Below are positions 7,974 to 16,599 of a DNA stretch of 37,463 bases, in pieces. Under the pieces are notes generated by a model. It searched no databases. It worked only from the letters and a program-made list of their open reading frames with translations, and had not been told where the DNA came from. Positions within the stretch are counted from its first letter, which is position 1. Every line of letters begins with the position of its first letter. The stretch is from Ferrovibrio sp. (GTDB lineage: Bacteria; Pseudomonadota; Alphaproteobacteria; Ferrovibrionales; Ferrovibrionaceae): contig NZ_JANLJJ010000025.1 of NCBI RefSeq assembly GCF_029255545.1, positions 1 through 37,463 of the forward strand, in the 5' to 3' direction. Both the position numbers and the translations under genes were made by a program.

Positions 7974-8960
7974 ATGACTCTCCCCGCCGTCGTGCAAGGC
8001 CGTCTCTCGTTGCCGGTGATTGGCTCGCCGATGTTCATTGTCTCGGGCCCCGAACTGGTGATCGCCCAGTGCAAGGCCGGCATCGTTGGGTCCTTCCCGG
8101 CGCTGAATGCGCGACCGAAGGAAGTGCTGGAGGAATGGCTCAAGCGCATCAGCGGTGAACTGGAAGACTATCGCGCCAAGCATCCGGAAAAGCCGGTGGC
8201 GCCGTTCGCCGTCAACCAGATCGTGCATCATTCCAATGATCGCCTGATGCATGACATGGAACTCTGTGTCAAATACAAGGTGCCGATCATCATCACCAGC
8301 TTGCGCGCGCCCAACGAAGTGGTGACCGCGGCGCATTCCTATGGCGGCATCGTGCTGCATGACGTGATCAACATCCGTCACGCAAAAAAGGCGCTGGAAG
8401 CCGGCGTCGACGGCCTGATCCTAGTCTGCGCCGGCGCTGGCGGCCATGCTGGCACGCTCAGCCCGTTTGCGCTGGTCTCCGAGGTGCGGCAGTTCTTCGA
8501 CGGGCCCATCGCCTTGTCGGGCTCGATTGCCCATGGCCGCCACATCCTGGCCGCCCAGGCGCTGGGTGCCGATTTTGCCTATATCGGTACCCGCTTCATT
8601 GCCACCCAGGAAGCCAACGCGACGCCCGACTACAAGCAGATGCTGGTCGATTCTGCGGCCGGCGATATCGTCTATTCCTCGTTGTTCACCGGCGTGCATG
8701 GCAATTACCTGAAGAAGAGCATCGCCAATGCCGGCCTCGATCCGGACAATCTGCCTGAGGCCGACAAGAGCACCATGAGTTTCGGTTCAGGCGGCAGCTC
8801 GAAATCCAAGGCCTGGCGCGACATCTGGGGCGCCGGCCAGGGCGTCGGTTCGATCCACGACATGCCGCCGGTTGCCGATCTGGTGGCCCGGCTGAAGCGG
8901 GAATACGACGCGGCCAAGGCAGAATTGCTGGGTGGCGTGGCAGCGCAGGCCGCCGAATAA
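7974..8960 (+). CDS. Nitronate monooxygenase family FMN enzyme
   Basis: Flavin-dependent oxidoreductase of the 2-nitropropane dioxygenase/nitronate monooxygenase family, oxidatively denitrifying nitronates. Family features are clear over 328 aa: GSPMFIVSGPELVIAQCKAGIVGSFPALNARP-type opening, AGAGGHAGTLSPFAL with the conserved His near residue 157, GPIALSGSIAHG (phosphate-binding loop) and ADFAYIGTRFIAT. The ATG at 7974 has a GGAGGAAA Shine-Dalgarno, which decides it over upstream alternatives. It stands alone between an ill-defined gap and the propionyl-CoA synthetase gene. Its physiological substrate is not evident. Nitronate detoxification is the usual role proposed for such genes, but enoyl-reductase or quinone-reductase activities occur in relatives. 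Confidence 0.88.
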   Translation: MTLPAVVQGRLSLPVIGSPMFIVSGPELVIAQCKAGIVGSFPALNARPKEVLEEWLKRISGELEDYRAKHPEKPVAPFAVNQIVHHSNDRLMHDMELCVKYKVPIIITSLRAPNEVVTAAHSYGGIVLHDVINIRHAKKALEAGVDGLILVCAGAGGHAGTLSPFALVSEVRQFFDGPIALSGSIAHGRHILAAQALGADFAYIGTRFIATQEANATPDYKQMLVDSAAGDIVYSSLFTGVHGNYLKKSIANAGLDPDNLPEADKSTMSFGSGGSSKSKAWRDIWGAGQGVGSIHDMPPVADLVARLKREYDAAKAELLGGVAAQAAE

Positions 8961-8989
8961 CCGGAACAGGCCATCGCTTCTTAGACAAG

Positions 8990-9042
8990 AGTCTTATTCA
9001 GCCCTCGCCCGGTCTGGTATAGATCGGCGTCACAATAAGACT
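8990..9042 (+). promoter_or_regulatory. 9-bp inverted repeat ahead of the propionyl-CoA synthetase gene
   Basis: AGTCTTATT (8990-8998) and AATAAGACT (9034-9042) are perfect inverted repeats separated by 35 nt; the second arm ends just before the GGGAGGG Shine-Dalgarno of the gene starting at 9057. It could be a pair of operator half-sites or a leader stem. The spacing is three to four helical turns. Confidence 0.4.
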
Positions 9043-9056
9043 GACGGGAGGGTAAA

Positions 9057-10958
9057 ATGGCGAATCGTTACGATCAGGTCTTTGCCGCGGCGAAGGCCGA
9101 CCCAGAGGCTTTCTGGGCCGCGGCGGCCGCGCCACTGCATTGGTTCAAGACGTGGGACCGGGTGTTGGATGCCTCCAATCCACCCTTCTACCAGTGGTTC
9201 GCCGGCGCCGAGACGAATACCTGCTACAATGCGCTCGATCGCCATATCGAGGCGGGGCATGGTGACCGTGTCGCTCTGATCTATGATTCGCCGGTCACCG
9301 GCACGATCCGCCGTTTCACCACGCGTGAGCTACGCGATCGTGTTGCCCGCGTGGCCGGCACGCTGACCGCTTTGGGCGTTAGCAAGGGCGACCGCGTCAT
9401 CATCTATATGTCGATGACACCCGAGGCTGCGATCGCCATGCTGGCCTGCGCCCGTATCGGCGCGATCCATTCCGTGGTGTTTGGCGGTTTTGCGCCGCGT
9501 GAGTTGGCCACCCGCATCGACGATGCCAAGCCCAGGCTGATCATTGCCTCCTCCTGCGGTCTGGAGCCCGGCCGTGTCGTTGAATACAAGCCGTTGCTTG
9601 ATCAGGCCATCGAACTTGCATCGCACAAACCACAGCATTGCCTGATCCATCAGCGCCCAATGTATCAGGGCGCTATGATGGCCGGCCGTGATCTCGATTT
9701 TGATGTCGAAGCCGACAAGGCCGCGCCGGCCGATTGCGTGCCGGTCAAGGCCACTGATCCGCTTTATGTGCTCTACACGTCAGGAACGACCGGCGTGCCG
9801 AAGGGTGTGGTACGGCAAAATGGCGGCCATATGGTGGCGCTACACTGGTCGATGCAGAATGTCTACGGCATGAAGCCGGGTGAGGTATTCTGGGCGGCCT
9901 CCGATGTGGGCTGGGTTGTTGGCCATTCCTATATCGTCTATGCGCCGTTGCTGTTCGGCTGCACCACCGTGCTCTACGAAGGCAAACCGGTCGGCACGCC
10001 CGATGCCGGCGCTTACTGGCGGGTGATCGAGCAGCACAAAGTGGCGGTTTTGTTCACCGCGCCCACGGCTTTCCGCGCCATCAAGAAGGAAGACCCGAAG
10101 GCCGAGCTGATCGGCAAATACGATCTCTCCGGCTTCCGCACCCTGTTCCTGGCCGGCGAACGCGCCGATCCCGATACGGTGAAATGGGCGGAAGACAATC
10201 TGAAGCGCCCAGTGATCGATCACTGGTGGCAAACCGAGACCGGCTGGCCGGTGGCGTCCAATTGCATGGGTATCGAGCATCTGCCGGTCAAGCACGGCTC
10301 GCCGACCAAAACCGTGCCAGGCTATGACGTACAGGTGGTGGATGACGATGGCCATCCGGTGAAGGCCGGCGATATCGGTAACATCGTGATCAAGCTGCCG
10401 CTGCCGCCGGGCTGCCTGCCGACCCTGTGGAACAACGACGAAGGTTTCAAGAAAAGCTACCTCGCCCGTTTCCCCGGCTACTACAACACCGGCGATGCCG
10501 GTTTCATCGACGAGGATGGCTACATCTTCATCATGAGCCGCACGGACGACATCATCAATGTTGCCGGCCACCGGCTCTCGACCGGCGGCATGGAGGAAGT
10601 GCTGGCCTCGCATCCCGATGTGGCGGAATGCGCCGTCGTCGGCGTGGCGGATCAACTGAAAGGCCAGGTGCCGCTCGGTTTCGTCGTGCTCAAGGCCGGT
10701 GTCAGCCGGCCCGAGGATCAGATCGTGCGTGAGCTGGTGCAGCTGGTGCGCGAAAAGATCGGACCGGTGGCTGCTTTCAAACAGGCGGCGGTGGTGAAAC
10801 GGTTGCCGAAAACCCGTTCGGGCAAGATACTGCGCGGCACAATGCAGAAGATTGCCGACGCGCAGGATTACCGCATGCCCGCCACCATCGATGATCCGGC
10901 CATTCTGGGCGAGATCGGTGAGGCGCTGCAGCCGCTCGGCTATGCCAAACAGCCATAG
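9057..10958 (+). CDS. prpE: Propionyl-CoA synthetase (acyl-CoA synthetase, PrpE-type)
   Basis: Activates propionate with ATP and CoA to propionyl-CoA through an acyl-adenylate. The 633-aa protein has an acetyl-CoA-synthetase N-terminal domain, then the PrpE-style run SVVFGGFAPRELATRIDDAKP and ASCGLEPGRVVEYKPLLD that separates propionyl- from acetyl-CoA synthetases. The ATP loop YTSGTTGVPKGVVR is near residue 240, the hinge region RTDDIINVAGHRLSTGGMEE near 495, and the acetylation-sensitive catalytic Lys590 sits in PKTRSGKILR. The GGGAGGG Shine-Dalgarno and the start at MANRYDQVF fit the family. No methylcitrate-cycle or propionyl-CoA carboxylase genes are adjacent. The next gene follows by 3 nt. 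Substrate choice among short acids is inferred from family motifs. Confidence 0.87.
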   Translation: MANRYDQVFAAAKADPEAFWAAAAAPLHWFKTWDRVLDASNPPFYQWFAGAETNTCYNALDRHIEAGHGDRVALIYDSPVTGTIRRFTTRELRDRVARVAGTLTALGVSKGDRVIIYMSMTPEAAIAMLACARIGAIHSVVFGGFAPRELATRIDDAKPRLIIASSCGLEPGRVVEYKPLLDQAIELASHKPQHCLIHQRPMYQGAMMAGRDLDFDVEADKAAPADCVPVKATDPLYVLYTSGTTGVPKGVVRQNGGHMVALHWSMQNVYGMKPGEVFWAASDVGWVVGHSYIVYAPLLFGCTTVLYEGKPVGTPDAGAYWRVIEQHKVAVLFTAPTAFRAIKKEDPKAELIGKYDLSGFRTLFLAGERADPDTVKWAEDNLKRPVIDHWWQTETGWPVASNCMGIEHLPVKHGSPTKTVPGYDVQVVDDDGHPVKAGDIGNIVIKLPLPPGCLPTLWNNDEGFKKSYLARFPGYYNTGDAGFIDEDGYIFIMSRTDDIINVAGHRLSTGGMEEVLASHPDVAECAVVGVADQLKGQVPLGFVVLKAGVSRPEDQIVRELVQLVREKIGPVAAFKQAAVVKRLPKTRSGKILRGTMQKIADAQDYRMPATIDDPAILGEIGEALQPLGYAKQP

Positions 10959-10961
10959 GCC

Positions 10962-12338
10962 GTGACGGCTCAGCGCCTGCGCGACTGGCTGGCGGCCCTC
11001 GCGGTTTATCGCGACCGGCGGGTGCTGGCAATTGCCATACTCGGCTTCGCCTCCGGCTTGCCGCTTGCGCTGACCGGCCAGACCCTGCAGGCATGGCTGA
11101 CCGAATCAGGCGCTTCGCTCAAGGATATCGGCCTGTTTGCCCTGGTTGGCGTGCCTTACACGCTGAAGTTCGTCTGGGCGCCGCTGGTCGACCGCCTGCC
11201 GTTGCCGCTGCTGACCCGCTGGTTCGGCCGCCGGCGCGGCTGGCTGGTTTTTGCGCAGGGATTGCTGATGGCGGCCATCGCGGCGCTGGCATTCAGCAAT
11301 CCGGGGCAGGCGCTGGCCTTCACCGCGCTCTGCGCTGTGGCGGTGGCTTTTGCTTCCGCCACGCAGGATATCGTCATCGATGCCTGGCGCGTGGAAATCC
11401 TGGAGGAACGCCAGCTGGCCGCTGGCGCCGCCGCCATCGTGTTCGGCTATCGCATCGGCATGCTGGTTTCCTCGGCGGGCGCGCTGTATCTCGCCACCGT
11501 TTTCGCCTGGCCGCTGGTCTATCTCGCCATGGCAGCGATCCTGGTGATCGGCGTCGTCACCGTGTTTCTGGTTGGCGAACCGATGGCTAGGCCGCGAGGC
11601 GACGCCGAACGCCGGTTTGCCGAAGCCCAGGCCTGGCTGGCGGCGCGACCGCATCTCTCAGGAGCAACGGCCGCCGTGATGGCTTGGCTCTATGCCAGCG
11701 TCGCCGGACCCTTCCTGCAATTCATGAGCCGCAAGGGCTGGGTCGGTATCCTGCTTTTCGTCATGCTGTTCAAGCTGGGTGACAGCCTGGCTGGCGTGTT
11801 GGCCACCAGCTTCTATCTCAATCTCGGCTTTACCAAGGCCGAGATCGCCGAGGTCGGCAAGCTTTACGGTTTCGCGGCTACCATGCTAGGCCTGTTCCTT
11901 GGCGGCTGGCTGATGCAGGCGGTCGGTCTGTATCGTGCGTTGTGGGTTTGCGGCATCCTGCAGATGGTGTCTAACCTGCTGTTCGCCGTGCTGGCAATGC
12001 GTGGCCATGATCTGTGGTTTCTGGCGTTTACTGTCGGCGTGGAGAATCTGGCCAGCGGCATGGGAACGGCGGCACTGGTTGCCTATCTTTCGGCGCTCTG
12101 CGACATCGCCTATACCGCCACGCAATACGCCTTGCTTTCATCGCTCACCGCGGTGGCGCGTACGGTGCTGTCGTCTTACGCGGGCTTCATGGCCGAATCG
12201 CTTGGCTGGCCGTTATTTTTCCTGGCCACCACGGTGGCTGCCCTGCCCGGGCTGGCCCTGCTGGCCTGGCTGACCCGCCGTGGCGCGGCGACGCGAATCG
12301 TCGAGAGGCGCCCCGGAATCGCATTGGCAGAAGACTGA
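10962..12338 (+). CDS. ampG: AmpG-like major facilitator permease
   Basis: Inner-membrane transporter of the AmpG family, which imports GlcNAc-anhydroMurNAc muropeptides for peptidoglycan recycling. The 458-aa protein has about 12 hydrophobic segments. The family N-terminus is clear: LGFASGLPLALTGQTLQAWLTESG, then GVPYTLKFVWAPLVDR, RRGWLVFAQ, and SATQDIVIDAWRVEIL in the first half. A GTG start 3 nt after the stop of the propionyl-CoA synthetase gene implies translational coupling in one operon, which is biochemically unexpected. Other AmpG-related MFS carriers transport different solutes, so muropeptide import is probable rather than certain. A 7-bp hairpin without a T-run follows the stop (12340-12358). 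Confidence 0.82.
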   Translation: MTAQRLRDWLAALAVYRDRRVLAIAILGFASGLPLALTGQTLQAWLTESGASLKDIGLFALVGVPYTLKFVWAPLVDRLPLPLLTRWFGRRRGWLVFAQGLLMAAIAALAFSNPGQALAFTALCAVAVAFASATQDIVIDAWRVEILEERQLAAGAAAIVFGYRIGMLVSSAGALYLATVFAWPLVYLAMAAILVIGVVTVFLVGEPMARPRGDAERRFAEAQAWLAARPHLSGATAAVMAWLYASVAGPFLQFMSRKGWVGILLFVMLFKLGDSLAGVLATSFYLNLGFTKAEIAEVGKLYGFAATMLGLFLGGWLMQAVGLYRALWVCGILQMVSNLLFAVLAMRGHDLWFLAFTVGVENLASGMGTAALVAYLSALCDIAYTATQYALLSSLTAVARTVLSSYAGFMAESLGWPLFFLATTVAALPGLALLAWLTRRGAATRIVERRPGIALAED

Positions 12339-12457
12339 TCTGCGGCGGCAGGCCGCAGCCGATCTGTTACAGGTCCGTTCTCCTGCTCCCCCATATCTGG
12401 GATAGCCATGCCCGGCTTGGCCACAACATATTTTATTGCGGACGCGATTTAGTAGAT

Positions 12458-12486
12458 GTGTCATATATTTGACATGTTTGCGTCAC
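12458..12486 (+). promoter_or_regulatory. Candidate PHO box (three 11-bp-phased repeats) upstream of olsB
   Basis: GTGTCAT (12458-12464), TTGACAT (12469-12475) and GCGTCAC (12480-12486) are heptamers spaced 11 bp apart, matching the PhoB pattern CTGTCAT-N4-CTGTCAT at about 6, 5 and 5 of 7 positions. The first spacer is ATAT, as the PHO consensus prefers. They abut the probable -10 of the olsB promoter. Phosphate-starvation control of olsB is established in Sinorhizobium meliloti, which makes the placement credible. Confidence 0.6.
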
Positions 12487-12496
12487 AGTGTATAGC
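12469..12496 (+). promoter_or_regulatory. Sigma-70-like promoter of olsB
   Basis: TTGACA (12469-12474) and TATAGC (12491-12496) are separated by 16 bp. The -35 hexamer is a perfect match but lies inside the second PHO-box heptamer. The implied start near 12503 leaves a very short leader before the ATG at 12511. Confidence 0.55.
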
Positions 12497-12510
12497 CATA
12501 GTTGGAACCT

Positions 12511-13386
12511 ATGAACATGCAACTGCCTCTCTCCGTATCTACGGCTGTACCAGCATCTCGCTCTCCGCGCAGCGGCTGGCAATGCGTGTCTGCTGATGGA
12601 CGTTTCGAGGTCCGTCTGACCCGCAGCCCCGACGACATCACGGCGGCGCAGCGTCTGCGCTATCAGGTTTTTTATGAGGAAATGGCGGCCGAGCCCTCGC
12701 CGGAAATGGCGAAGCTGGGCCTGGATTTTGACCAGTTCGATCGGTTGTGCGACCACCTAATGGTGTTCGATCGCACCCGTCCCGAAGGCGAACAGGCGGT
12801 CGGCACCTATCGTCTTCTGCGCCGCAGCGTGGCCGAAATGCATGGCGGTTTCTATTCGGCCTCGGAGTATGATCTGCAGCCGATGCTGGATTATGTTGGC
12901 GGCAGTGGCGGCCTGCTCGAACTCGGCCGTTCCTGCGTGCATCGCGATTATCGCACCAATGCGACGATCCAGTTGCTGTGGCGAGGCATTTCCACCTATG
13001 TCGCCGATCACAATATCAGCTTCATGTTTGGCTGCGCCTCCTTTCCGGGCACCGACCCGCAGCAGCATGCCCTGGCGCTCAGCTACCTGTATGCCCATCA
13101 CCTGCCGCCGCAGGAATGGCGTGTACGCGCCCTGCCGGAGCGCTACGAGCCGATGAACCTGATCCCGGCCGACCAGATCAATCCGCGCGCCGCGCTGCAT
13201 GCCCTGCCGCCGCTGATCAAGGCCTATCTGCGGCTTGGCGCCTATATTGGCGCCGGCGCGGTGGTTGACCGCCAGTTCGGCACCACGGACGTGTTCATCC
13301 TGCTTCCGGTTGAACGGATCGCGCCGAAATACCAGAATCGTTTCTCGGCCGATGAAGGTCTGGTGCAGACCGAATACCACGCCTGA
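12511..13386 (+). CDS. olsB: L-ornithine N(alpha)-acyltransferase (ornithine lipid synthesis)
   Basis: OlsB transfers a 3-hydroxyacyl group from acyl carrier protein to the alpha-amino group of ornithine, making lyso-ornithine lipid for phosphorus-free membrane lipids. The 291-aa product has the GNAT/hemolysin-like OlsB signatures: AQRLRYQVFYEEMAAE, DHLMVFD, VGTYRLLRR, YDLQPML, LLELGRSCVHRDYR, FGCASFPGTDP and LPPLIKAYLRLGA with DRQFGTTDVFI. The ATG at 12511 is followed by a second at 12517; GGAAC at 12504 would suit the second better, so the start may be 6 nt later. The partner O-acyltransferase OlsA is not adjacent. Candidate PHO-box repeats and promoter lie immediately upstream, and a strong terminator follows, so it is probably monocistronic. 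Confidence 0.9.
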   Translation: MNMQLPLSVSTAVPASRSPRSGWQCVSADGRFEVRLTRSPDDITAAQRLRYQVFYEEMAAEPSPEMAKLGLDFDQFDRLCDHLMVFDRTRPEGEQAVGTYRLLRRSVAEMHGGFYSASEYDLQPMLDYVGGSGGLLELGRSCVHRDYRTNATIQLLWRGISTYVADHNISFMFGCASFPGTDPQQHALALSYLYAHHLPPQEWRVRALPERYEPMNLIPADQINPRAALHALPPLIKAYLRLGAYIGAGAVVDRQFGTTDVFILLPVERIAPKYQNRFSADEGLVQTEYHA

Positions 13387-13412
13387 GCGGCGGACAATCC
13401 GGATTTGATCAG

Positions 13413-13439
13413 GCGGCGCCGGTTGTCGGCGCCGCTTTT
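13413..13439 (+). terminator. Intrinsic terminator of olsB
   Basis: A perfect 9-bp stem GCGGCGCCG/CGGCGCCGC with a 5-nt loop is followed by TTTTG and further Ts. It begins 26 nt after the olsB stop and before the acyl-CoA ligase gene. Confidence 0.85.
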
Positions 13440-13505
13440 GTTTGCGTAACATCCTGCTCAGAGGAAACGACCGGATAAACCCGGGTAATCATGGGCGGGA
13501 CGGGG

Positions 13506-15041
13506 ATGAATATCGCACATCTGCTGCATCGGGCGGCCAGGGTATGGGGTGAGCGGCCGGCATTGTCGGTTGGCCGCGAGGCAAGGCTAAGCTATGCCGA
13601 GATGGGTTGCCGCGTGCCGTGTCTGGCTGCCGGGCTAGTGGCTGCCGGGACGCTACAACCAGGCGACCGAGTCGCTATCCTCATGAAGAACTGCCCCGAT
13701 TACTGGGAAGTGCTGTTCGCGCTCTGGCATGCCGGGCTGGCCGCTGTGCCGATCAATGCCAAGCTGCATGCCCGCGAGGCGGCCTGGATCATTGATAATG
13801 CACAGGCGAAGCTTGCCATCGTCTCGGCGGCTTTCGCCGAAGACCTGTCAGTCCTGAAATCGGAGATGCCCGAACTGCAGCGGATCATCGTGGCGGAGGG
13901 GCCGGAATTCGCGCGCCTTTACACGGCCGATCCGCTGGCTCTCGCCACCGAAATCCGGCCCGACCATCTGGCCTGGCTTTTCTATACATCCGGCACCACC
14001 GGTCGACCCAAAGGCGCGATGCTCACCCATCGCAACCTGATGGTGGCGACGATGAACTATTTCGCTGATGTTGATCGCGTTGATCCCACCGACAGCATTC
14101 TGCATTGTGCGCCGATCAGCCATGGCTCGGGCATGTACGGATTGCCGCACTTGGCGCGCGGCGCTAACCAGGTGATTCCCGAATCCGGTGGTTTCGATCC
14201 GGCCGAGACATTGGACCTGATCGCGCATTGGCCGGGCTGCAGTTTCTTCTTCGCGCCGACCATGGTGCATCGCCTGATCCATGCGCCGCAGATCGCCACG
14301 GCCGATACCACCAACCTGAAGACCATCGTTTATGGCGGTGGGCCAATGTATGTCGCTGACCTGCGGCAGGCCATGACGGTGCTGGGCCCCAAGCTGGCGC
14401 AGATTTACGGCCAGGGCGAGGCGCCGATGACCATCACCGGCATGGACAAGCAGATGCATGTCGATACCGGCCATCCGCGACACCTGAACCGGCTGGGCTC
14501 GGCTGGCGTGGCGCGTAGCGACGTGGAGGTGTGCGTGGTGGATGCTGACGACAATCCGCTGCCTGTCGGTGAGATTGGCGAGGTGATCTGCCGCGGCGAG
14601 ATCGTGATGGCCGGCTACTGGCGCAATCCCGATGCTACGTCGCAGGCTCTGCGCAACGGCTGGCTGCATACCGGCGACATGGGCAGTTTCGACGAAGATG
14701 GCTTCCTGACGCTGAAAGATCGCTCGAAGGATATGATCATTTCCGGCGGCAGCAACATCTATCCGCGCGAGGTGGAGGAGATTTTGCTGTGTCATGAGGA
14801 CGTCAGCGAAGTATCGGTGGTGGGCAAGCCGCATGTCGACTGGGGCGAAGAAGTAGTCGCCTTCGTGGTGCCACGCGAAGGTGTGGCTCTTAGCGAGGAG
14901 GTGCTGGATCGCCTGTGCCTCGATCATATCGCCCGGTTCAAGCGGCCCAAGCAATATCGCTTCGTGGCCGCGCTGCCGAAGAACAATTATGGCAAGGTGC
15001 TGAAAACAGAGCTGCGCCTGCTGCTGGAGAAGGAAGGCTGA
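13506..15041 (+). CDS. Acyl-CoA synthetase (AMP-forming, class I adenylate-forming enzyme)
   Basis: Predicted ligase that adenylates a carboxylic acid and forms its CoA thioester. The 511-aa protein shows the P-loop FYTSGTTGRPKGAMLTHRN, the YGQGEAPMTIT A5-type motif, HTGDMGSFDEDGF, the hinge KDRSKDMIISGGSNIYPREVEE and a C-terminal catalytic Lys in NNYGKVLKTEL. I prefer the ATG at 13506 because MNIAHLLHRAARVW is the usual family start; an in-frame ATG at 13491 is possible. The second ligase follows with a single base between stop and start, so the two are translationally coupled. Length and motifs suggest medium/long-chain or aryl acids; the actual substrate cannot be read from the sequence. 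Confidence 0.86.
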   Translation: MNIAHLLHRAARVWGERPALSVGREARLSYAEMGCRVPCLAAGLVAAGTLQPGDRVAILMKNCPDYWEVLFALWHAGLAAVPINAKLHAREAAWIIDNAQAKLAIVSAAFAEDLSVLKSEMPELQRIIVAEGPEFARLYTADPLALATEIRPDHLAWLFYTSGTTGRPKGAMLTHRNLMVATMNYFADVDRVDPTDSILHCAPISHGSGMYGLPHLARGANQVIPESGGFDPAETLDLIAHWPGCSFFFAPTMVHRLIHAPQIATADTTNLKTIVYGGGPMYVADLRQAMTVLGPKLAQIYGQGEAPMTITGMDKQMHVDTGHPRHLNRLGSAGVARSDVEVCVVDADDNPLPVGEIGEVICRGEIVMAGYWRNPDATSQALRNGWLHTGDMGSFDEDGFLTLKDRSKDMIISGGSNIYPREVEEILLCHEDVSEVSVVGKPHVDWGEEVVAFVVPREGVALSEEVLDRLCLDHIARFKRPKQYRFVAALPKNNYGKVLKTELRLLLEKEG

Positions 15042-15042
15042 G

Positions 15043-16599
15043 GTGTCTGATCTGGTCTACATCACCGAACACGCGCGCAAGACCCCGGACAAACCGGCGG
15101 TGATCATGGCTGCCTCCGGCATGGTTACCACCTTCGGCCAGCTGGAGGAGAATTCAAACCGTGCCGCACACCTATTTCGCAGCCTGGGCCTGGGGCCGCG
15201 CAGCCATGTGGCGATGGTGATCGAGAACCGGCCGGAGTTTTTCGACGCCTGTTTTGGCGCCGACCGGGCCGGGCTGTATTACACGCCGATCAGCACCAAA
15301 CTCACCGCCGAGGAACTGGCCTATATCGTCACCGATTCTGGCTCCCGTGTGCTGATCACGACCGATGCCTTTGCTGATATGGCTGCCGACCTGCGTCGGC
15401 TCTGCCCGAAGATCGAGCATTTCTACATGATTGGCGGCGTTGCGGAAGGTTTCGATGACTGGGAAGCCGCGCTGGCCGCCCAGCCGGCAACGCCGATCAC
15501 CGATGAGGTGCAGGGCCGTGACATGTTGTATTCATCGGGCACCACGGGGAAGCCGAAGGGTGTGAAGCGGCTGATCAATGACGATCCGGTCGGCACCCGT
15601 AGCTATTTCGTCGACAATGGCTACAGCCTCTATGGCTATGGCCCCGACATGGTCTACCTCTCGCCGGCGCCGCTCTATCATGCGGCGCCGTTGCGTTATT
15701 CCATGCTGGTATCGAAAGTGGGCGGTACCCTGGTGATCATGGAGCATTTCGACGCCGAGGAGTCACTGCGGCTGATCGAGAAATATCGCGTCACCCATTC
15801 CAACTGGGTGCCGACCATGTTTGTTCGCATGCTGAAGCTGCCGGCGGAACTGCGCAGCCGTTACGACCTTTCGTCGCACCGCGTCGCCATTCATGGCGCT
15901 GGGCCGATCTCGCATGCCACCAAGCAGCAGATGATCGACTGGTGGGGGCCGATCTTGCATGAATATTACGCGGCTTCTGAAGGCAACGGCATGACTTATA
16001 TCACCAGCCCGGAATGGCTGACGCACAAGGGCTCGGTTGGCCGCGCCATTATCGGCAGGCTGCATATCGTTGATGACGAGAGCGGCGTGGACCTGCCCGT
16101 GGGTCAGTCCGGCCTGGTCTATTTTGCCGATGGCCAGCCCTTCACCTATCACAATGACGAAGCCAAGACGCAGCAGGCCTTCAACGACCGGGGCTGGAGC
16201 ACGCTGGGCGATGTCGGTTATATCGACGTGGATGGCTATCTGTACCTCACGGATCGCAAGGCATTCATGATCATTTCCGGCGGCGTGAACATCTATCCAC
16301 AGGAAGCCGAGCATGTGCTGATCGAGCATCCCAAGGTGGCCGATGTGGCGGTGATCGGCGTGCCCAATGAGGATTTCGGCGAAGAGGTGAAGGCGGTGGT
16401 GCAGCCGATCGACATGGCCGAGGCCGGCCCGGCTCTGGCCGAGGAACTGCTGACTTATTGTCGGCAGCATCTGGCCGCCATCAAATGTCCGCGCTCGATT
16501 GATTTTGATCCAGCCCTGCCGCGGCACGCCACCGGCAAGCTGTACAAGCGGCTAATCAAGGATCGTTACTGGGGCAACCGCACGAGCAGAATCGTCTAG
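15043..16599 (+). CDS. Second acyl-CoA synthetase (FadD-like, AMP-forming)
   Basis: A paralogue-type class I adenylate-forming enzyme of 518 aa. Motifs: MLYSSGTTGKPKGVKR (ATP loop), YYAASEGNGMTYI (A5), GWSTLGDVGYIDVDGYLYL, DRKAFMIISGGVNIYPQEAE (hinge) and catalytic Lys in PRHATGKLYKRLIKDRYW. The ending KDRYW and the SPEWLTHKGSVGRA stretch resemble a subgroup of FadD-like ligases for bulky or branched acids, including steroid side-chain acids, but this is only impression. It starts with GTG one base after the preceding ligase stop. The gene ends in an 11-bp direct repeat shared with the end of the convergent reductase gene. No beta-oxidation genes are adjacent. Confidence 0.86.
   Translation: MSDLVYITEHARKTPDKPAVIMAASGMVTTFGQLEENSNRAAHLFRSLGLGPRSHVAMVIENRPEFFDACFGADRAGLYYTPISTKLTAEELAYIVTDSGSRVLITTDAFADMAADLRRLCPKIEHFYMIGGVAEGFDDWEAALAAQPATPITDEVQGRDMLYSSGTTGKPKGVKRLINDDPVGTRSYFVDNGYSLYGYGPDMVYLSPAPLYHAAPLRYSMLVSKVGGTLVIMEHFDAEESLRLIEKYRVTHSNWVPTMFVRMLKLPAELRSRYDLSSHRVAIHGAGPISHATKQQMIDWWGPILHEYYAASEGNGMTYITSPEWLTHKGSVGRAIIGRLHIVDDESGVDLPVGQSGLVYFADGQPFTYHNDEAKTQQAFNDRGWSTLGDVGYIDVDGYLYLTDRKAFMIISGGVNIYPQEAEHVLIEHPKVADVAVIGVPNEDFGEEVKAVVQPIDMAEAGPALAEELLTYCRQHLAAIKCPRSIDFDPALPRHATGKLYKRLIKDRYWGNRTSRIV

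Noticed and set aside
12340-12358. Hairpin CTGCGGC/GCCGCAG after the AmpG-like gene as a terminator
   Set aside because: The stem is perfect but no T-run follows, so intrinsic termination is not supported.
13506-16599. Two adjacent adenylating enzymes as a nonribosomal peptide system
   Set aside because: Neither has a carrier-protein or condensation domain and both end with the usual catalytic-lysine tail of free acyl-CoA ligases.
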